Part shown: one piece after another, positions 1 through 7,566 of the stretch
Position numbering within the stretch: the stretch's first letter is position 1
Layout of the letters: each line of letters opens with the position of its first letter
NCBI GenBank assembly: GCA_012963185.1
Contig: DTWD01000356.1
Location: 1 to 17,409, forward strand
DNA from: Acidobacteriota bacterium
Lineage (GTDB): Bacteria > Acidobacteriota > Vicinamibacteria > Vicinamibacterales > UBA8438
Reading direction: 5' to 3'
Length of the DNA: 17,409 nt
Made by a program: the position numbers and the translations under genes
Notes under the pieces: generated by a model
The model's database searches: none
Told to the model about the DNA's origin: nothing
The model's input: only the letters and a program-made list of their open reading frames with translations

Positions 1-117
1 ATTGGCAATCCATCGGATGAGGTCTTCCGCCGGCTTGCTCACAAAAAGCAGGATGATGGCACCGACAAGCGGCGTGAACATGATGAGTGATAACAGTGGG
101 AATTCAGCGTTACTCAT
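1..117 (-). CDS. nuoM: NADH-quinone oxidoreductase subunit M, N-terminal fragment
   Basis: Only the first 39 codons are inside the window; the gene runs off the left edge. The ATG lies at 115-117 on the minus strand, 12 nt after the nuoL stop. The peptide begins MSNAEFPLLSLIMFTPLVGA and continues into a hydrophobic helix followed by charged residues (KPAEDLIRW). This is the usual start of NuoM, an antiporter-like proton-pumping membrane subunit of complex I. The short fragment alone would be weak evidence, but its position directly behind nuoL in a nuo operon makes NuoM much more likely than another Mrp/NuoN-type protein. Confidence 0.85.
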   Translation of the reverse strand, partial: MSNAEFPLLSLIMFTPLVGAIILLFVSKPAEDLIRWIAN

Positions 118-129
118 AGCTATATCTAA

Positions 130-2211
130 CTACCGGGCAAAGAGAAACCAGGTCACGAACGCGAACACCCCTAACAAAGAGGCAAACGCGTAGTTTTGAA
201 TAAGGCCGGTCTGAGCCCGGCGGAACAAGTAGCTCGCCTCGCCACACGTCCATGCAACGAGATTAATTAAACCATCCACAACATACTTATCCAGAATGTG
301 CGACACCCAGGATGATGCAATCGTCGTCCAACCCGCACCGTTGACAATCCCGTCCACAGCCCGCTTATCAACGACCCATAAACTATTCGCGCTTGCCATG
401 GTCCCGCGAATAACCGTCGCATCGTAAGCTTCGTCAACGTAATATTTATTGGTTAATACTCGATGAGCGCCAGACCACTTCTCGGCCATCTGCTCTGAAT
501 TTTCTGGGCGCTGCACATAGTTACGATAGGCGTACCAAATTCCACCAATCGCAAGCAGAACGGAAAAGGCCATTAGTCCCCACTCCGCAACATGGGACAA
601 GTGGTGCACTTCTGCTGCCGGAGCACCTGCAACCGTAAAACTAGGTTCTAGGAAATGCTCGATCGCGTCACTCCCGCCAAGAGCCACAGGAATACCAACA
701 AATCCGGCAACAACCGCACCGACAGAAAGAAGCATTAGCGGAACGGTCATTAACTGTGGTGACTCATGGGGGCCATGCCACGCATGACCATGGTCATCAT
801 CGCCAGCGTGCGGAGTATCTTGACCGTGCTCCCAGTCCGGGCCGCGATACGGACCAAAGAACGTCATGTTAATGAGACGAAACATGTAGAACGCCGTCAT
901 CACCGCCGTCACAGCGCCGATCACCCAAAGCATTGGACTATGCACAAAGGTTCTCGCCAAAATCAGGTCCTTACTGAAAAACCCCGCGAATGGCGGTATC
1001 CCAGCAATAGCAATAGCCCCGATAAGCATCGTGACAAACGTAACCGGCATATAGAGCTTCAAGCCACCCATTTGACGCATATCCTGCTCTTCGTTCATGC
1101 CATGGATAACTGACCCGCTGCCGAGGAAAAGAAGCGCCTTGAAAAAGGCATGTGTCATTAAGTGAAATGCAGCCGCACCGAACGCACCCACACCGGCCGC
1201 GAGAAACATATACCCAAGCTGTGACACCGTTGAGTACGCCAATACCCGTTTGATGTCCGTCTGCACTAACGCAATCGTCGCCGCCATCAGCGCGGTGAGC
1301 GCCCCAACCACTGCAATAATCTCCATCACCATCGGAGCGTGAGTGAAAAGCACTGCGTTCCGACACACCATATACACACCCGCCGTAACCATCGTGGCAG
1401 CATGAATCAGAGCAGATACCGGGGTTGGACCCTCCATCGCATCTGGAAGCCAAACGTACAGAGGAATTTGCGCACTTTTACCAGCCGCACCAACGAACAG
1501 GAACAAACAAATAGCCGACACCACTCCGAACCCAACCGCAGCCGTTTCAACTGGGACCTGCGAGGCCGCTTCCGCCACCTCTTTGAAGTCGAGTGTCCCG
1601 AACGTAAAATAAATAAGAAAGACCCCCATCACAAAACCCCAGTCGCCAATGCGGTTCGTGATAAATGCCTTCTTTCCAGCATCGGATGCGCTCTGCTTCC
1701 GATACCAATACCCGATGAGCAAATAGGAACAGAGGCCAACGCCTTCCCAGCCGACAAACATCACCAAGAAGTTACTTCCCAGCACGAGTGTCAACATGAA
1801 GAAACAAAAGAGGTTCAAATAGCAGAAAAATCGAGCAACTCCCCCACGCGGTTCGTGGTCGATATACCCGATTGAATAGATATGAATAAGAAGACCGATC
1901 CCGGTTACGATCAGCAGCATCATTCCCGACAACGGGTCCAACACAAACGCCCACGGAACTTCAAAGGACCCAATACCATTAAATGTCTCAAGGGGAATCG
2001 GTGGGATCCAATGGGCAACAGTAACTTTGTGGTAACGCTCAGCCGTGCCGAGCAACTGCAAAAACGCATTCGCACTCAACACGAATGCACCGGCCATCAT
2101 CGCCACGGCTAACACACCCGCCATGCGCTTCGAAAAAAAGCGAATGCCGAATAGGCCGTTGATTGCGGCGCCGATGCCCGGTAGAAGCGGTATGAGCCAG
2201 ATAAGATCCAT
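130..2211 (-). CDS. nuoL: NADH-quinone oxidoreductase subunit L
   Basis: Large antiporter-like membrane subunit of complex I, which pumps protons and carries the long lateral helix. The protein is 693 residues, slightly longer than the roughly 610-650 usual for the family. Visible hallmarks are the acidic residue in VGWEGVGLCSYLLIGYWY (E156), the lysine in AGKSAQIPLYVWLPDAMEGP (K245), a second conserved stretch VQTDIKRVLAYSTVSQLGYM (315-334) and a hydrophobic C-terminal helix (about 671-691). A hydrophilic His/Asp-rich loop at about 459-485 (ending PHESP) separates two membrane segments. The stop is 12 nt before nuoM and the start is 10 nt after the nuoK stop, so the genes should be co-transcribed. 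The ribosome site is weak (GGTGAT about 9 nt upstream). Identification is firm. Confidence 0.97.
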   Translation of the reverse strand: MDLIWLIPLLPGIGAAINGLFGIRFFSKRMAGVLAVAMMAGAFVLSANAFLQLLGTAERYHKVTVAHWIPPIPLETFNGIGSFEVPWAFVLDPLSGMMLLIVTGIGLLIHIYSIGYIDHEPRGGVARFFCYLNLFCFFMLTLVLGSNFLVMFVGWEGVGLCSYLLIGYWYRKQSASDAGKKAFITNRIGDWGFVMGVFLIYFTFGTLDFKEVAEAASQVPVETAAVGFGVVSAICLFLFVGAAGKSAQIPLYVWLPDAMEGPTPVSALIHAATMVTAGVYMVCRNAVLFTHAPMVMEIIAVVGALTALMAATIALVQTDIKRVLAYSTVSQLGYMFLAAGVGAFGAAAFHLMTHAFFKALLFLGSGSVIHGMNEEQDMRQMGGLKLYMPVTFVTMLIGAIAIAGIPPFAGFFSKDLILARTFVHSPMLWVIGAVTAVMTAFYMFRLINMTFFGPYRGPDWEHGQDTPHAGDDDHGHAWHGPHESPQLMTVPLMLLSVGAVVAGFVGIPVALGGSDAIEHFLEPSFTVAGAPAAEVHHLSHVAEWGLMAFSVLLAIGGIWYAYRNYVQRPENSEQMAEKWSGAHRVLTNKYYVDEAYDATVIRGTMASANSLWVVDKRAVDGIVNGAGWTTIASSWVSHILDKYVVDGLINLVAWTCGEASYLFRRAQTGLIQNYAFASLLGVFAFVTWFLFAR

Positions 2212-2221
2212 AAGATTTAGA

Positions 2222-2530
2222 TCACCACCGCATCAGCTGAATTTCGTCAATATTTACAGTTTCTTTATTTCGGTAAAAAGCAATGAGGATCCCGAACCCA
2301 ACAGCCGCTTCCGCTGCTGCGACGGCAATTACGAATACGACAAACACTTGACCGGCCATGTCCTGTAACTGATGGGAAAAGGCAATAAGGTTGATATTGA
2401 CCGCGTTCAAAATGAGTTCGATCGACATAAAGATAATGATGACGTTCCGGCGCACCAGTACACCGATCACGCCAATCATGAAAAGAGCTGCTGCTAATAG
2501 GTTGTAATGCAGTGGCGTTATTTCAAGCAC
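2222..2530 (-). CDS. nuoK: NADH-quinone oxidoreductase subunit K
   Basis: Small three-helix membrane subunit of complex I. I start it at the GTG at 2528-2530, giving 102 residues that begin [17 protein letters not shown], which matches the usual family length of about 100. The open frame extends further upstream, but that part would overlap nuoJ and encodes non-NuoK sequence. An AGAGGA ribosome site lies 6 nt before this GTG. Family features include the buried glutamate in [17 protein letters not shown] and the second acidic segment [19 protein letters not shown], both part of the proton-conducting E-channel. The gene sits between nuoJ (10 nt gap) and nuoL (10 nt gap). Confidence 0.95.
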   Translation of the reverse strand: MLEITPLHYNLLAAALFMIGVIGVLVRRNVIIIFMSIELILNAVNINLIAFSHQLQDMAGQVFVVFVIAVAAAEAAVGFGILIAFYRNKETVNIDEIQLMRW

Positions 2531-2536
2531 AACATG

Positions 2537-2542
2537 TCCTCT
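2537..2542 (-). promoter_or_regulatory. Ribosome binding site that fixes the nuoK start
   Basis: Read on the minus strand this is AGAGGA, 6 nt from the GTG at 2528-2530. It overlaps the nuoJ stop codon (TAG at 2541-2543). Its position supports the GTG start over any of the upstream starts in the same open frame. Confidence 0.7.
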
Positions 2543-3065
2543 ACAAATGCTTCTTCGCCAAAACGATAGCGCCAACCATCGCAACGAGTAACAACATGGA
2601 AGCAAGCTCAAATGGAATGAGATAGCTCGTATACAGCACCCACCCGAGCTGCTCAGTGTTGCCAGTTAAAAAGGGCGTGTCAGAGCCAAGCCCTCCTGTA
2701 ACCGCCTGGGTGGTGCCTCGGGCCGAAGAATATACGGCAATGCCAATTACCTGGGCCAAAACGGCACCAGCAAGTAACGTGCCCAGCTTTCCAAGACGCC
2801 GAGGATCTGAAAACTGCTCGGGCTCTCGCTTTAAGTTCACCAGCATGACAACAAACAAATACAACACGACGATGCCGCCGGCATACACCAGCACCTGAAT
2901 CACCGCAACAAACTCAGCGCCCAAGATGACGTACAACACCGCAACAAGAAGAAAATTCACTACCAAAAACACCACGCTGTGCACAGCACTACGCGCGCTC
3001 ACCACCATAATGCCGAGCCCAAGAATGAGCGCCGCGAGCGTGTAGAATGCGATTGCCTCAGCCAT
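2541..3065 (-). CDS. nuoJ: NADH-quinone oxidoreductase subunit J
   Basis: Membrane subunit of complex I next to NuoH and NuoK; its third helix carries the pi-bulge that couples quinone reduction to proton transfer. The 174-residue product has about five hydrophobic segments. The diagnostic region is near 40-75: [20 protein letters not shown] followed by [20 protein letters not shown]. Length matches the family (about 165-185). It starts 3 nt after nuoH and its stop overlaps the nuoK ribosome site, pointing to translational coupling. In many bacteria nuoI lies between nuoH and nuoJ; here the 3 nt gap excludes it. Confidence 0.96.
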   Translation of the reverse strand: MAEAIAFYTLAALILGLGIMVVSARSAVHSVVFLVVNFLLVAVLYVILGAEFVAVIQVLVYAGGIVVLYLFVVMLVNLKREPEQFSDPRRLGKLGTLLAGAVLAQVIGIAVYSSARGTTQAVTGGLGSDTPFLTGNTEQLGWVLYTSYLIPFELASMLLLVAMVGAIVLAKKHL

Positions 3066-3068
3066 TCC

Positions 3069-4067
3069 CTAGAACGCCACCTTTGCAATAGCAGTCAGCA
3101 CCAAGTTGGCGATCGCAATAGGAATAAACAGCTTCCAACCTAACGACATGAGTTGATCGTACCGATACCGCGGCAATGTCGCACGAAGCCAGATAAATAC
3201 ATACAAAAACACAAAAATCTTACCGACAAACCAAATCCATGCCGGTACCACATCAAGAAACGACAGCGCAGCGACATTCGGAAACGGACGCAACCAACCA
3301 CCTAAAAACAGGATGGCCACCACCGCAGATATAACGATAATGTTTGCGTACTCAGCTAAGAAAAAGAGCGAAAATCGCATGCCGCTGTACTCAGTATGAA
3401 ATCCGCCAGTCAACTCCGTTTCAGCCTCGGGCAAATCGAACGGAACACGGTTCGTTTCTGCTAACCCGCCAATAAAAACCAAGGCAAAGGCAACAGGTTG
3501 AACAAAACCAAACCAAATACCACTCTCAAGTTGAGCCTCGACGATTCCAACAAGACTGAGCGTTCCGGCCGTCAAAATGACGCTAACCAGTGTCATCGTC
3601 ACCGCAATCTCATAGCTGATGAGCTGAGCAGCCGCGCGCAAGCTAGCGAGTAATGGGTATTTACTGTTGGAGGCCCAGCCAGCAAGAATAATGCCGTAGA
3701 CGCCAATCGAGGTCACCGAAATGATGAACAACAACCCAACGTTGATATCAGCAATGTAATAAAACGGGTCTGGACCAAAAGGGATAACGGCAAAAACCAC
3801 AAGAGCCGGCACAAGGCTCATGATCGGCGCGAGCGTGAATACGTATTTATCAGCTTTTGCAGGTGTGATGTCTTCTTTCAAAATCAGCTTAATTGGGTCT
3901 GCCAGCGCTTGCAAAATACCGTACGGTCCAGCACGCATCGGCCCAAGACGTGACTGCGCCCAAGCAATAACTTTTCGTTCCATTAACACCAAGAACGTAA
4001 CTGACACTAACAGTGCGTTTATTAGAACGGCTATTTTCAAGAGCGGAACAATAATCGTATCTACCAT
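3069..4067 (-). CDS. nuoH: NADH-quinone oxidoreductase subunit H
   Basis: Membrane subunit that forms the quinone chamber of complex I with NuoB and NuoD. It has 332 residues, the normal length, and about eight membrane segments. Conserved stretches include LMERKVIAWAQSRLGPMRAG near residue 29, the loop with KLILKEDITPAKAD, SNSKYPLLASLRAAAQLISY near 143-162, and the acidic PFDLPEAETELTGGFHTEYS in the middle, which provides the E-channel entrance. It begins 3 nt after the nuoD stop and ends 3 nt before the nuoJ start. Nothing is unusual in the protein; the neighbourhood is unusual because nuoE, nuoF, nuoG and nuoI are not beside it. Confidence 0.97.
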   Translation of the reverse strand: MVDTIIVPLLKIAVLINALLVSVTFLVLMERKVIAWAQSRLGPMRAGPYGILQALADPIKLILKEDITPAKADKYVFTLAPIMSLVPALVVFAVIPFGPDPFYYIADINVGLLFIISVTSIGVYGIILAGWASNSKYPLLASLRAAAQLISYEIAVTMTLVSVILTAGTLSLVGIVEAQLESGIWFGFVQPVAFALVFIGGLAETNRVPFDLPEAETELTGGFHTEYSGMRFSLFFLAEYANIIVISAVVAILFLGGWLRPFPNVAALSFLDVVPAWIWFVGKIFVFLYVFIWLRATLPRYRYDQLMSLGWKLFIPIAIANLVLTAIAKVAF

Positions 4068-4070
4068 TAC

Positions 4071-5204
4071 CTACCGATCGACCTCACCAAGGACAATGTC
4101 AATAGTCCCGATAAGAGCCACCACATCCGCCACTAAGTGCCCCGTGACCAATCGCTTGAGACCTTGCAGATTGCAGAATGAAGGCGGGCGCACACGAAAA
4201 CGATACGGATTAGTGGACTTTCCATCACTAACAAGGAAATAACCGAGTTCACCCTTCGGTGACTCGATCGCATGGTAGGTCTCGCCTGCTGGCGGCTTCA
4301 ACAAGCGCGGAACCTTACCCATGACTGGCCCTTCGGGTAAACCCTCAACGGCCTGCCGAATGATCCGGATCGATTCCCGAAACTCATCCATCCGGATCAA
4401 ATACCGGTCGTACGTATCACCATGTGTTCCAAGCGGCACATCAAAATCAAATTCTGAATACGCGGCGTTTGGCTCATCTTTACGCAAATCTCTCGAGACG
4501 CCAGACCCACGAAGTGGAGGCCCACACAGACCAAGGCTCGTGGCCTCTTCACCGGATATCACGCCTACATTCCTAGTGCGCTGCAGCCAAATCCGGTTAT
4601 TGGTGAGAAGCGTCTCGTACTCGATAAGCTTACCTTCCATCAAGTCGCAAAATGACAACACTTTGGCGTCCCAGCCAGGTGGAATATCGAGCGGCAGTCC
4701 CCCGACTCGCATCGAGTTATATGTCAGCCGTGCACCACAAAATTCCTCAAACAAGTCGAGCACAAACTCTCGCTCACGAAACGCGTACAGCAGGACAGTC
4801 ATCGCACCAATGTCCATCGCGTGCGTGCCCAACCAGAGGCAATGACTTGCAATTCGCTGCAGTTCCGCTAGGACCGTACGAAGATACCGTGCACGTCTCG
4901 GAACCTCAACTTGCATCAATTTTTCGACAGCTTCCACGTAGCCCAGGTTATTGGTCGCCGCTGCCACGTAATCCATGCGATCGGTCAAAAGAATGATCTG
5001 TGTCCAATCACGATTCTCACAGAGTTTCTCAATACCTCGATGGATATATCCAATGACGCAATCAGCATCGACCACACGCTCCCCGTCGAGCTTCAGGACG
5101 ATGCGGAGCACGCCATGAGTACTCGGGTGCTGCGGACCCATATTGAGAACCAATTCACCTGGAGCGAAGTTGTCGGTGCTGACACGTGGAGCGCCGAGCG
5201 TCAT
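4071..5204 (-). CDS. nuoD: NADH-quinone oxidoreductase subunit D (49 kDa type)
   Basis: Peripheral-arm subunit of complex I that lines the quinone-reduction site with NuoB. It has 377 residues, a little shorter than usual because the N-terminus is compact. Key residues are visible: His30 in [14 protein letters not shown] and Tyr79 in [10 protein letters not shown], spaced 49 residues apart as for the quinone-binding His and Tyr of the Thermus subunit. Other family blocks are [44 protein letters not shown] and the C-terminal [23 protein letters not shown]. The start codon overlaps the nuoC stop by 4 nt (ATGA type), implying translational coupling. It is separate from NuoC, not the NuoCD fusion of E. 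coli. Confidence 0.98.
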   Translation of the reverse strand: MTLGAPRVSTDNFAPGELVLNMGPQHPSTHGVLRIVLKLDGERVVDADCVIGYIHRGIEKLCENRDWTQIILLTDRMDYVAAATNNLGYVEAVEKLMQVEVPRRARYLRTVLAELQRIASHCLWLGTHAMDIGAMTVLLYAFREREFVLDLFEEFCGARLTYNSMRVGGLPLDIPPGWDAKVLSFCDLMEGKLIEYETLLTNNRIWLQRTRNVGVISGEEATSLGLCGPPLRGSGVSRDLRKDEPNAAYSEFDFDVPLGTHGDTYDRYLIRMDEFRESIRIIRQAVEGLPEGPVMGKVPRLLKPPAGETYHAIESPKGELGYFLVSDGKSTNPYRFRVRPPSFCNLQGLKRLVTGHLVADVVALIGTIDIVLGEVDR

Positions 5205-5884
5205 TCGATCTCTCCATCAACCATTGATTCATCTGCAATGTTCCGAAGACGCAACCAGTCCTGCGGATTTTCCATCAACAGTTCGCCAGGTCCCTCCAGC
5301 GGATAGTCTTTACGCTGTGGGTGCCCTTGCCACTCATCCGGCATCAAAATCCGACGCATGTCGGGATGGTTCACAATGTTGACCCCAAACTGATCAAATA
5401 CTTCACGCTCCAACCAGTTCGCGCCAGACCAAAGATCACAAACCGACTCGATCTCATCACCTTCGCCGGCATGTACTTTGACCCGTAACCGGTGACGATG
5501 TTTAATGGAATACAAGCAATAAATAACGTCAAAACGCTTCTCTCTCGGCGGCCAATCCGTAGCCGTTATGTCAGAGCAATAATCAAGCGCTGTTGATTCG
5601 TCGTCTTTCAAAAACCGCATGACGGCAAGAAGGTGCTCGGCACCGACGATGACCGTCCAATCCCCCACCCAAAATGACACGTGGTCGATCGCACCGGGAA
5701 CCGCAGCCTGTAAAGCCGTAACCGTAACGGGAAGCGCCATATCTTCAGGCGGGGCCTGATCCTCTGGACCTTTTGGCGGCTCCGGAGGTGCCTTGGGTTT
5801 TGGTTTGGGCTTTGGCGGGGGGAGGGGCTTCGGTGCCTCTGTCTTATTCGGCGCGGGTGTATCTGGCTTCGTCTCGTCTGACAT
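5201..5884 (-). CDS. nuoC: NADH-quinone oxidoreductase subunit C (30 kDa type) with proline/lysine-rich N-terminus
   Basis: Peripheral-arm subunit of complex I that packs against NuoD. The 227-residue protein has two parts. Residues 1 to about 48 are low-complexity and rich in Pro, Lys and Glu (repeated PK units followed by [16 protein letters not shown]). Residues 50-227 are the conserved NuoC domain, with the signature [20 protein letters not shown] near 158-177 and [20 protein letters not shown] near 177-196. A good ribosome site (AGGA about 5 nt before ATG) supports the long start, although Met49 could be an internal alternative. It lies 26 nt after nuoA, where nuoB is normally found, and overlaps nuoD by 4 nt. 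Confidence 0.96.
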   Translation of the reverse strand: MSDETKPDTPAPNKTEAPKPLPPPKPKPKPKAPPEPPKGPEDQAPPEDMALPVTVTALQAAVPGAIDHVSFWVGDWTVIVGAEHLLAVMRFLKDDESTALDYCSDITATDWPPREKRFDVIYCLYSIKHRHRLRVKVHAGEGDEIESVCDLWSGANWLEREVFDQFGVNIVNHPDMRRILMPDEWQGHPQRKDYPLEGPGELLMENPQDWLRLRNIADESMVDGEIE

Positions 5885-5910
5885 AACGTCCTACAATCTG
5901 TCGGTCACTC

Positions 5911-6267
5911 CTAGACCCAATCTAAAGCACCTTTGCGCCACGCGTAGACATACCCAATGACGAGAATAAAAATGAACACCAACATCTCGATTAAACCGAA
6001 GAGAGCAAGCTCATCCATCGCGACAGCCCACGGAAACATGAACACCGTTTCAATGTCAAAAATAACAAAAAGCATAGCGACCAAGTAATAACGAATGCTG
6101 TAGCGGTCTCTCGCATCAGTTTCTGGCTCGATGCCACACTCATAGGGCTCAAGTTTGACCTTGTTGTATCCGCTCGACTGAACGAGTTGTGAGACTATCA
6201 GCGTGAAAATTGCAAAGCCAATCGCGACAAGAACAAAAAGAAAGATCGGGATGTACGCGTCTAACAT
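5911..6267 (-). CDS. nuoA: NADH-quinone oxidoreductase subunit A
   Basis: First gene of the operon, encoding a three-helix membrane subunit at the quinone end of complex I. The product has 118 residues, normal for the family. It has an N-terminal helix (about 5-28), the conserved loop with KLEPYECGIEPETDARDRYS whose Cys lies near the quinone site, and two further helices containing FVIFDIETVFMFPWAVA and LVFIFILVIGYVYAWRKGAL. The start ATG is at 6265-6267 with only a weak ribosome site (GAGAG, about 8 nt upstream). A TTGACA/AATAAT promoter lies about 210-240 nt upstream, implying a long leader. Confidence 0.97.
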   Translation of the reverse strand: MLDAYIPIFLFVLVAIGFAIFTLIVSQLVQSSGYNKVKLEPYECGIEPETDARDRYSIRYYLVAMLFVIFDIETVFMFPWAVAMDELALFGLIEMLVFIFILVIGYVYAWRKGALDWV

Positions 6268-6427
6268 GCTGTGGGCTCTCTATCCGCTGCTCAACTCTTA
6301 AAAACTATGGCCGCAGCACGTCTCAACGACGATCAAAGGCTGGCCGACCCTGAAGTCCGTCGTAAATGGCGCTCATAGCAGCCTTTATCCTTATGCGCCG
6401 GTAAACGACAGCACCACAAAAATTCAG

Positions 6428-6444
6428 GACTGGAAGAGCCAGTC
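6428..6444 (-). terminator. Hairpin plus U-run in nuo leader, possible attenuator
   Basis: On the minus strand a perfect 6 bp stem (GACTGG/CCAGTC) with a 5 nt loop is followed, 5 nt later, by a run of five T. This resembles a weak intrinsic terminator. It lies about 30 nt downstream of the transcription start predicted from the nuo promoter, so it could act as an attenuator in the leader, or it could be a terminator-like accident. The stem is short and the U-run is offset, so strength is doubtful. Confidence 0.3.
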
Positions 6445-6478
6445 AACGGCGCGACGTGCGGGCCGAAAAACCGCGCAA

Positions 6479-6507
6479 ATTATTGCATGCGCCCCTGGGG
6501 GTGTCAA
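6479..6507 (-). promoter_or_regulatory. Sigma70-type promoter for the nuo operon
   Basis: On the minus strand a perfect TTGACA (6507-6502) is followed after 17 nt by AATAAT (6484-6479), one mismatch from TATAAT. Transcription would start near 6472, leaving a leader of about 205 nt before nuoA. The spacer contains GC-rich CCCCAGGGGC, a short palindrome that could be an operator. Confidence 0.6.
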
Positions 6508-6584
6508 GGAACGTCGATCCTGAGGATAAGCAGTAGGTATACCAACAAACCCTGCATTGACAATGGCTTCTGAAGTTTAATGCC

Positions 6585-6614
6585 TTGACCAAGTCTCAGA
6601 GCGGCACCTATACT
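6585..6614 (+). promoter_or_regulatory. Sigma70-type promoter for the VWA genes
   Basis: TTGACC (6585-6590) and TATACT (6609-6614) each match the consensus at five of six positions, with an 18 nt spacer. The start would be near 6621, about 34 nt before the ATG at 6655. As no clear promoter is seen before hemX, transcription from here could also continue into the haem genes. Confidence 0.55.
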
Positions 6615-6654
6615 TGATTCAGCAGTTTCGGCTAGCCCCAAAATCAAAAATTTA

Positions 6655-7566
6655 ATGCAACAGTTACGTGCTGCGTTAGCCGTCCCCGCCATCGTGTCAA
6701 TATTTTTGTTGGCAGCTGTCGGTCTCCAGGGACAATCTCGGGAACACCACATACTCGTTTCTGTGCTCGATCCTGATGACGCTCCGGTAGGAGGACTCGG
6801 AATATCTGATTTTTCTATCGATGAGGACGGAAACTCACGCGAAATCCTTAGCGTCAGCCAGGCAGGCGCAGGACGACAAATTGCTCTGCTAGTCGACACT
6901 AGTCAAGCCGCAACCCGGTCTCTCGTAGAATTCAGGAATGGCTTAACAGCGTTCGTCGAACAAATGTCAGAAGGTAACCAAATCTCCATAATTACCTTCG
7001 GTGGCCCACCACGCATTCAGGTCGCTTTAACCCGTGAAACCAGCCGTCTCACCGACGGAATTGGTAATCTGTTCGCGTTACCTGACCAGGCCGCCTACAT
7101 GCTTGACGCGCTAGATCAGACTGCTGAAGGTTTCTCCAGGCAAAATGCCTCTCGTCCGCTTATCGTCGTTCTCACCACTGAGGGAATCGACTACAGCTAT
7201 ACCAGTGCTCGTCGAGTAATTGACACGATCGAGGAAAGCGGTGCGGCCATCTACACACTGTCACTTCGGGTTGGTCGAAATGCCTTCTCCGCGACTCCAA
7301 ACATCTCCACACTGGAGTTACGAAACCAAGACTTCGAGCGGGACCTCCTACTTGAACGAGGCCCTCGCAATAGCGGCGGCCGACATCGTGATCTCTTGAC
7401 CAGTCTCGCCATTAATGACGCAATGCAAGACATCGTCAGTGAGCTACTTAACCAATATCTTGTTGTGTACTCACGCCCCGATACGCTCGTTCCTCCGGAG
7501 ACAATTACAGTACGTATGAACAGGCAGGAACTGACCGCTCGTGGAACACCACTGAGGTTGGAATAG
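6655..7566 (+). CDS. Secreted VWA-domain protein with degenerate MIDAS
   Basis: Exported protein of 303 residues. A signal peptide is visible (QLRAALAVPAIVSIFLLAAV, cleavage near residue 26). Residues about 30-70 form a small beta domain (VSVLDPDDAPVGGLGISDFS) typical of the VWFA-related acidobacterial family (TIGR03436 type). The VWA fold follows from about 74 to 205. Its metal site looks broken: the DxSxS motif is DTSQA (81-85), the expected Thr is replaced in QAAYMLDAL, and the usual SDGxD is TTEGID (174-179). Metal-dependent ligand binding is therefore unlikely, and it may act as a structural partner of the next gene, which begins at the base after its stop. Function is unknown; known relatives are mostly uncharacterised. 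Confidence 0.85.
   Translation: MQQLRAALAVPAIVSIFLLAAVGLQGQSREHHILVSVLDPDDAPVGGLGISDFSIDEDGNSREILSVSQAGAGRQIALLVDTSQAATRSLVEFRNGLTAFVEQMSEGNQISIITFGGPPRIQVALTRETSRLTDGIGNLFALPDQAAYMLDALDQTAEGFSRQNASRPLIVVLTTEGIDYSYTSARRVIDTIEESGAAIYTLSLRVGRNAFSATPNISTLELRNQDFERDLLLERGPRNSGGRHRDLLTSLAINDAMQDIVSELLNQYLVVYSRPDTLVPPETITVRMNRQELTARGTPLRLE

Larger units (their letters stand above)
6268..6654. other. Divergent intergenic region between nuo and the VWA genes
   Basis: This 387 nt stretch separates nuoA (minus) from the first VWA gene (plus). I see one good promoter in each direction and, in the inferred nuo leader, a small hairpin followed by a U-run. Short palindromes are present: GGTATACC at 6536-6543 and ATCCTGAGGAT at 6517-6527. 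They lie between the two promoters and could be operators, but each is short enough to occur by chance. Open frames crossing the region on the minus strand resemble no known protein and overlap the VWA gene, so I see no coding gene here. Confidence 0.6.

Noticed and set aside
1339..1875. Plus-strand open frame of 178 codons inside nuoL
   Set aside because: It is antisense to strongly conserved NuoL sequence, is rich in His/Arg/Asn as expected for a complement frame, and has no recognisable domain.
2531..2611. Upstream extension of the nuoK frame
   Set aside because: It overlaps the nuoJ coding sequence and is unlike NuoK. The GTG at 2528-2530 has a well-placed AGAGGA and gives the family length.
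5885..5910. Possible remnant of nuoB between nuoA and nuoC
   Set aside because: The gap is 26 nt and contains the nuoC ribosome site; there is no room for a remnant or a frameshifted gene.
6557..6562. Perfect TTGACA before the first VWA gene
   Set aside because: No acceptable -10 box lies 16-18 nt downstream; TTTAAT is only 13 nt away. The TTGACC/TATACT pair at 6585-6614 is better.
6504..6899. Minus-strand open frame across the VWA start and the intergenic region
   Set aside because: It is antisense to the VWA signal peptide and domain, has Ser/Arg-rich composition typical of shadow frames and resembles no family.
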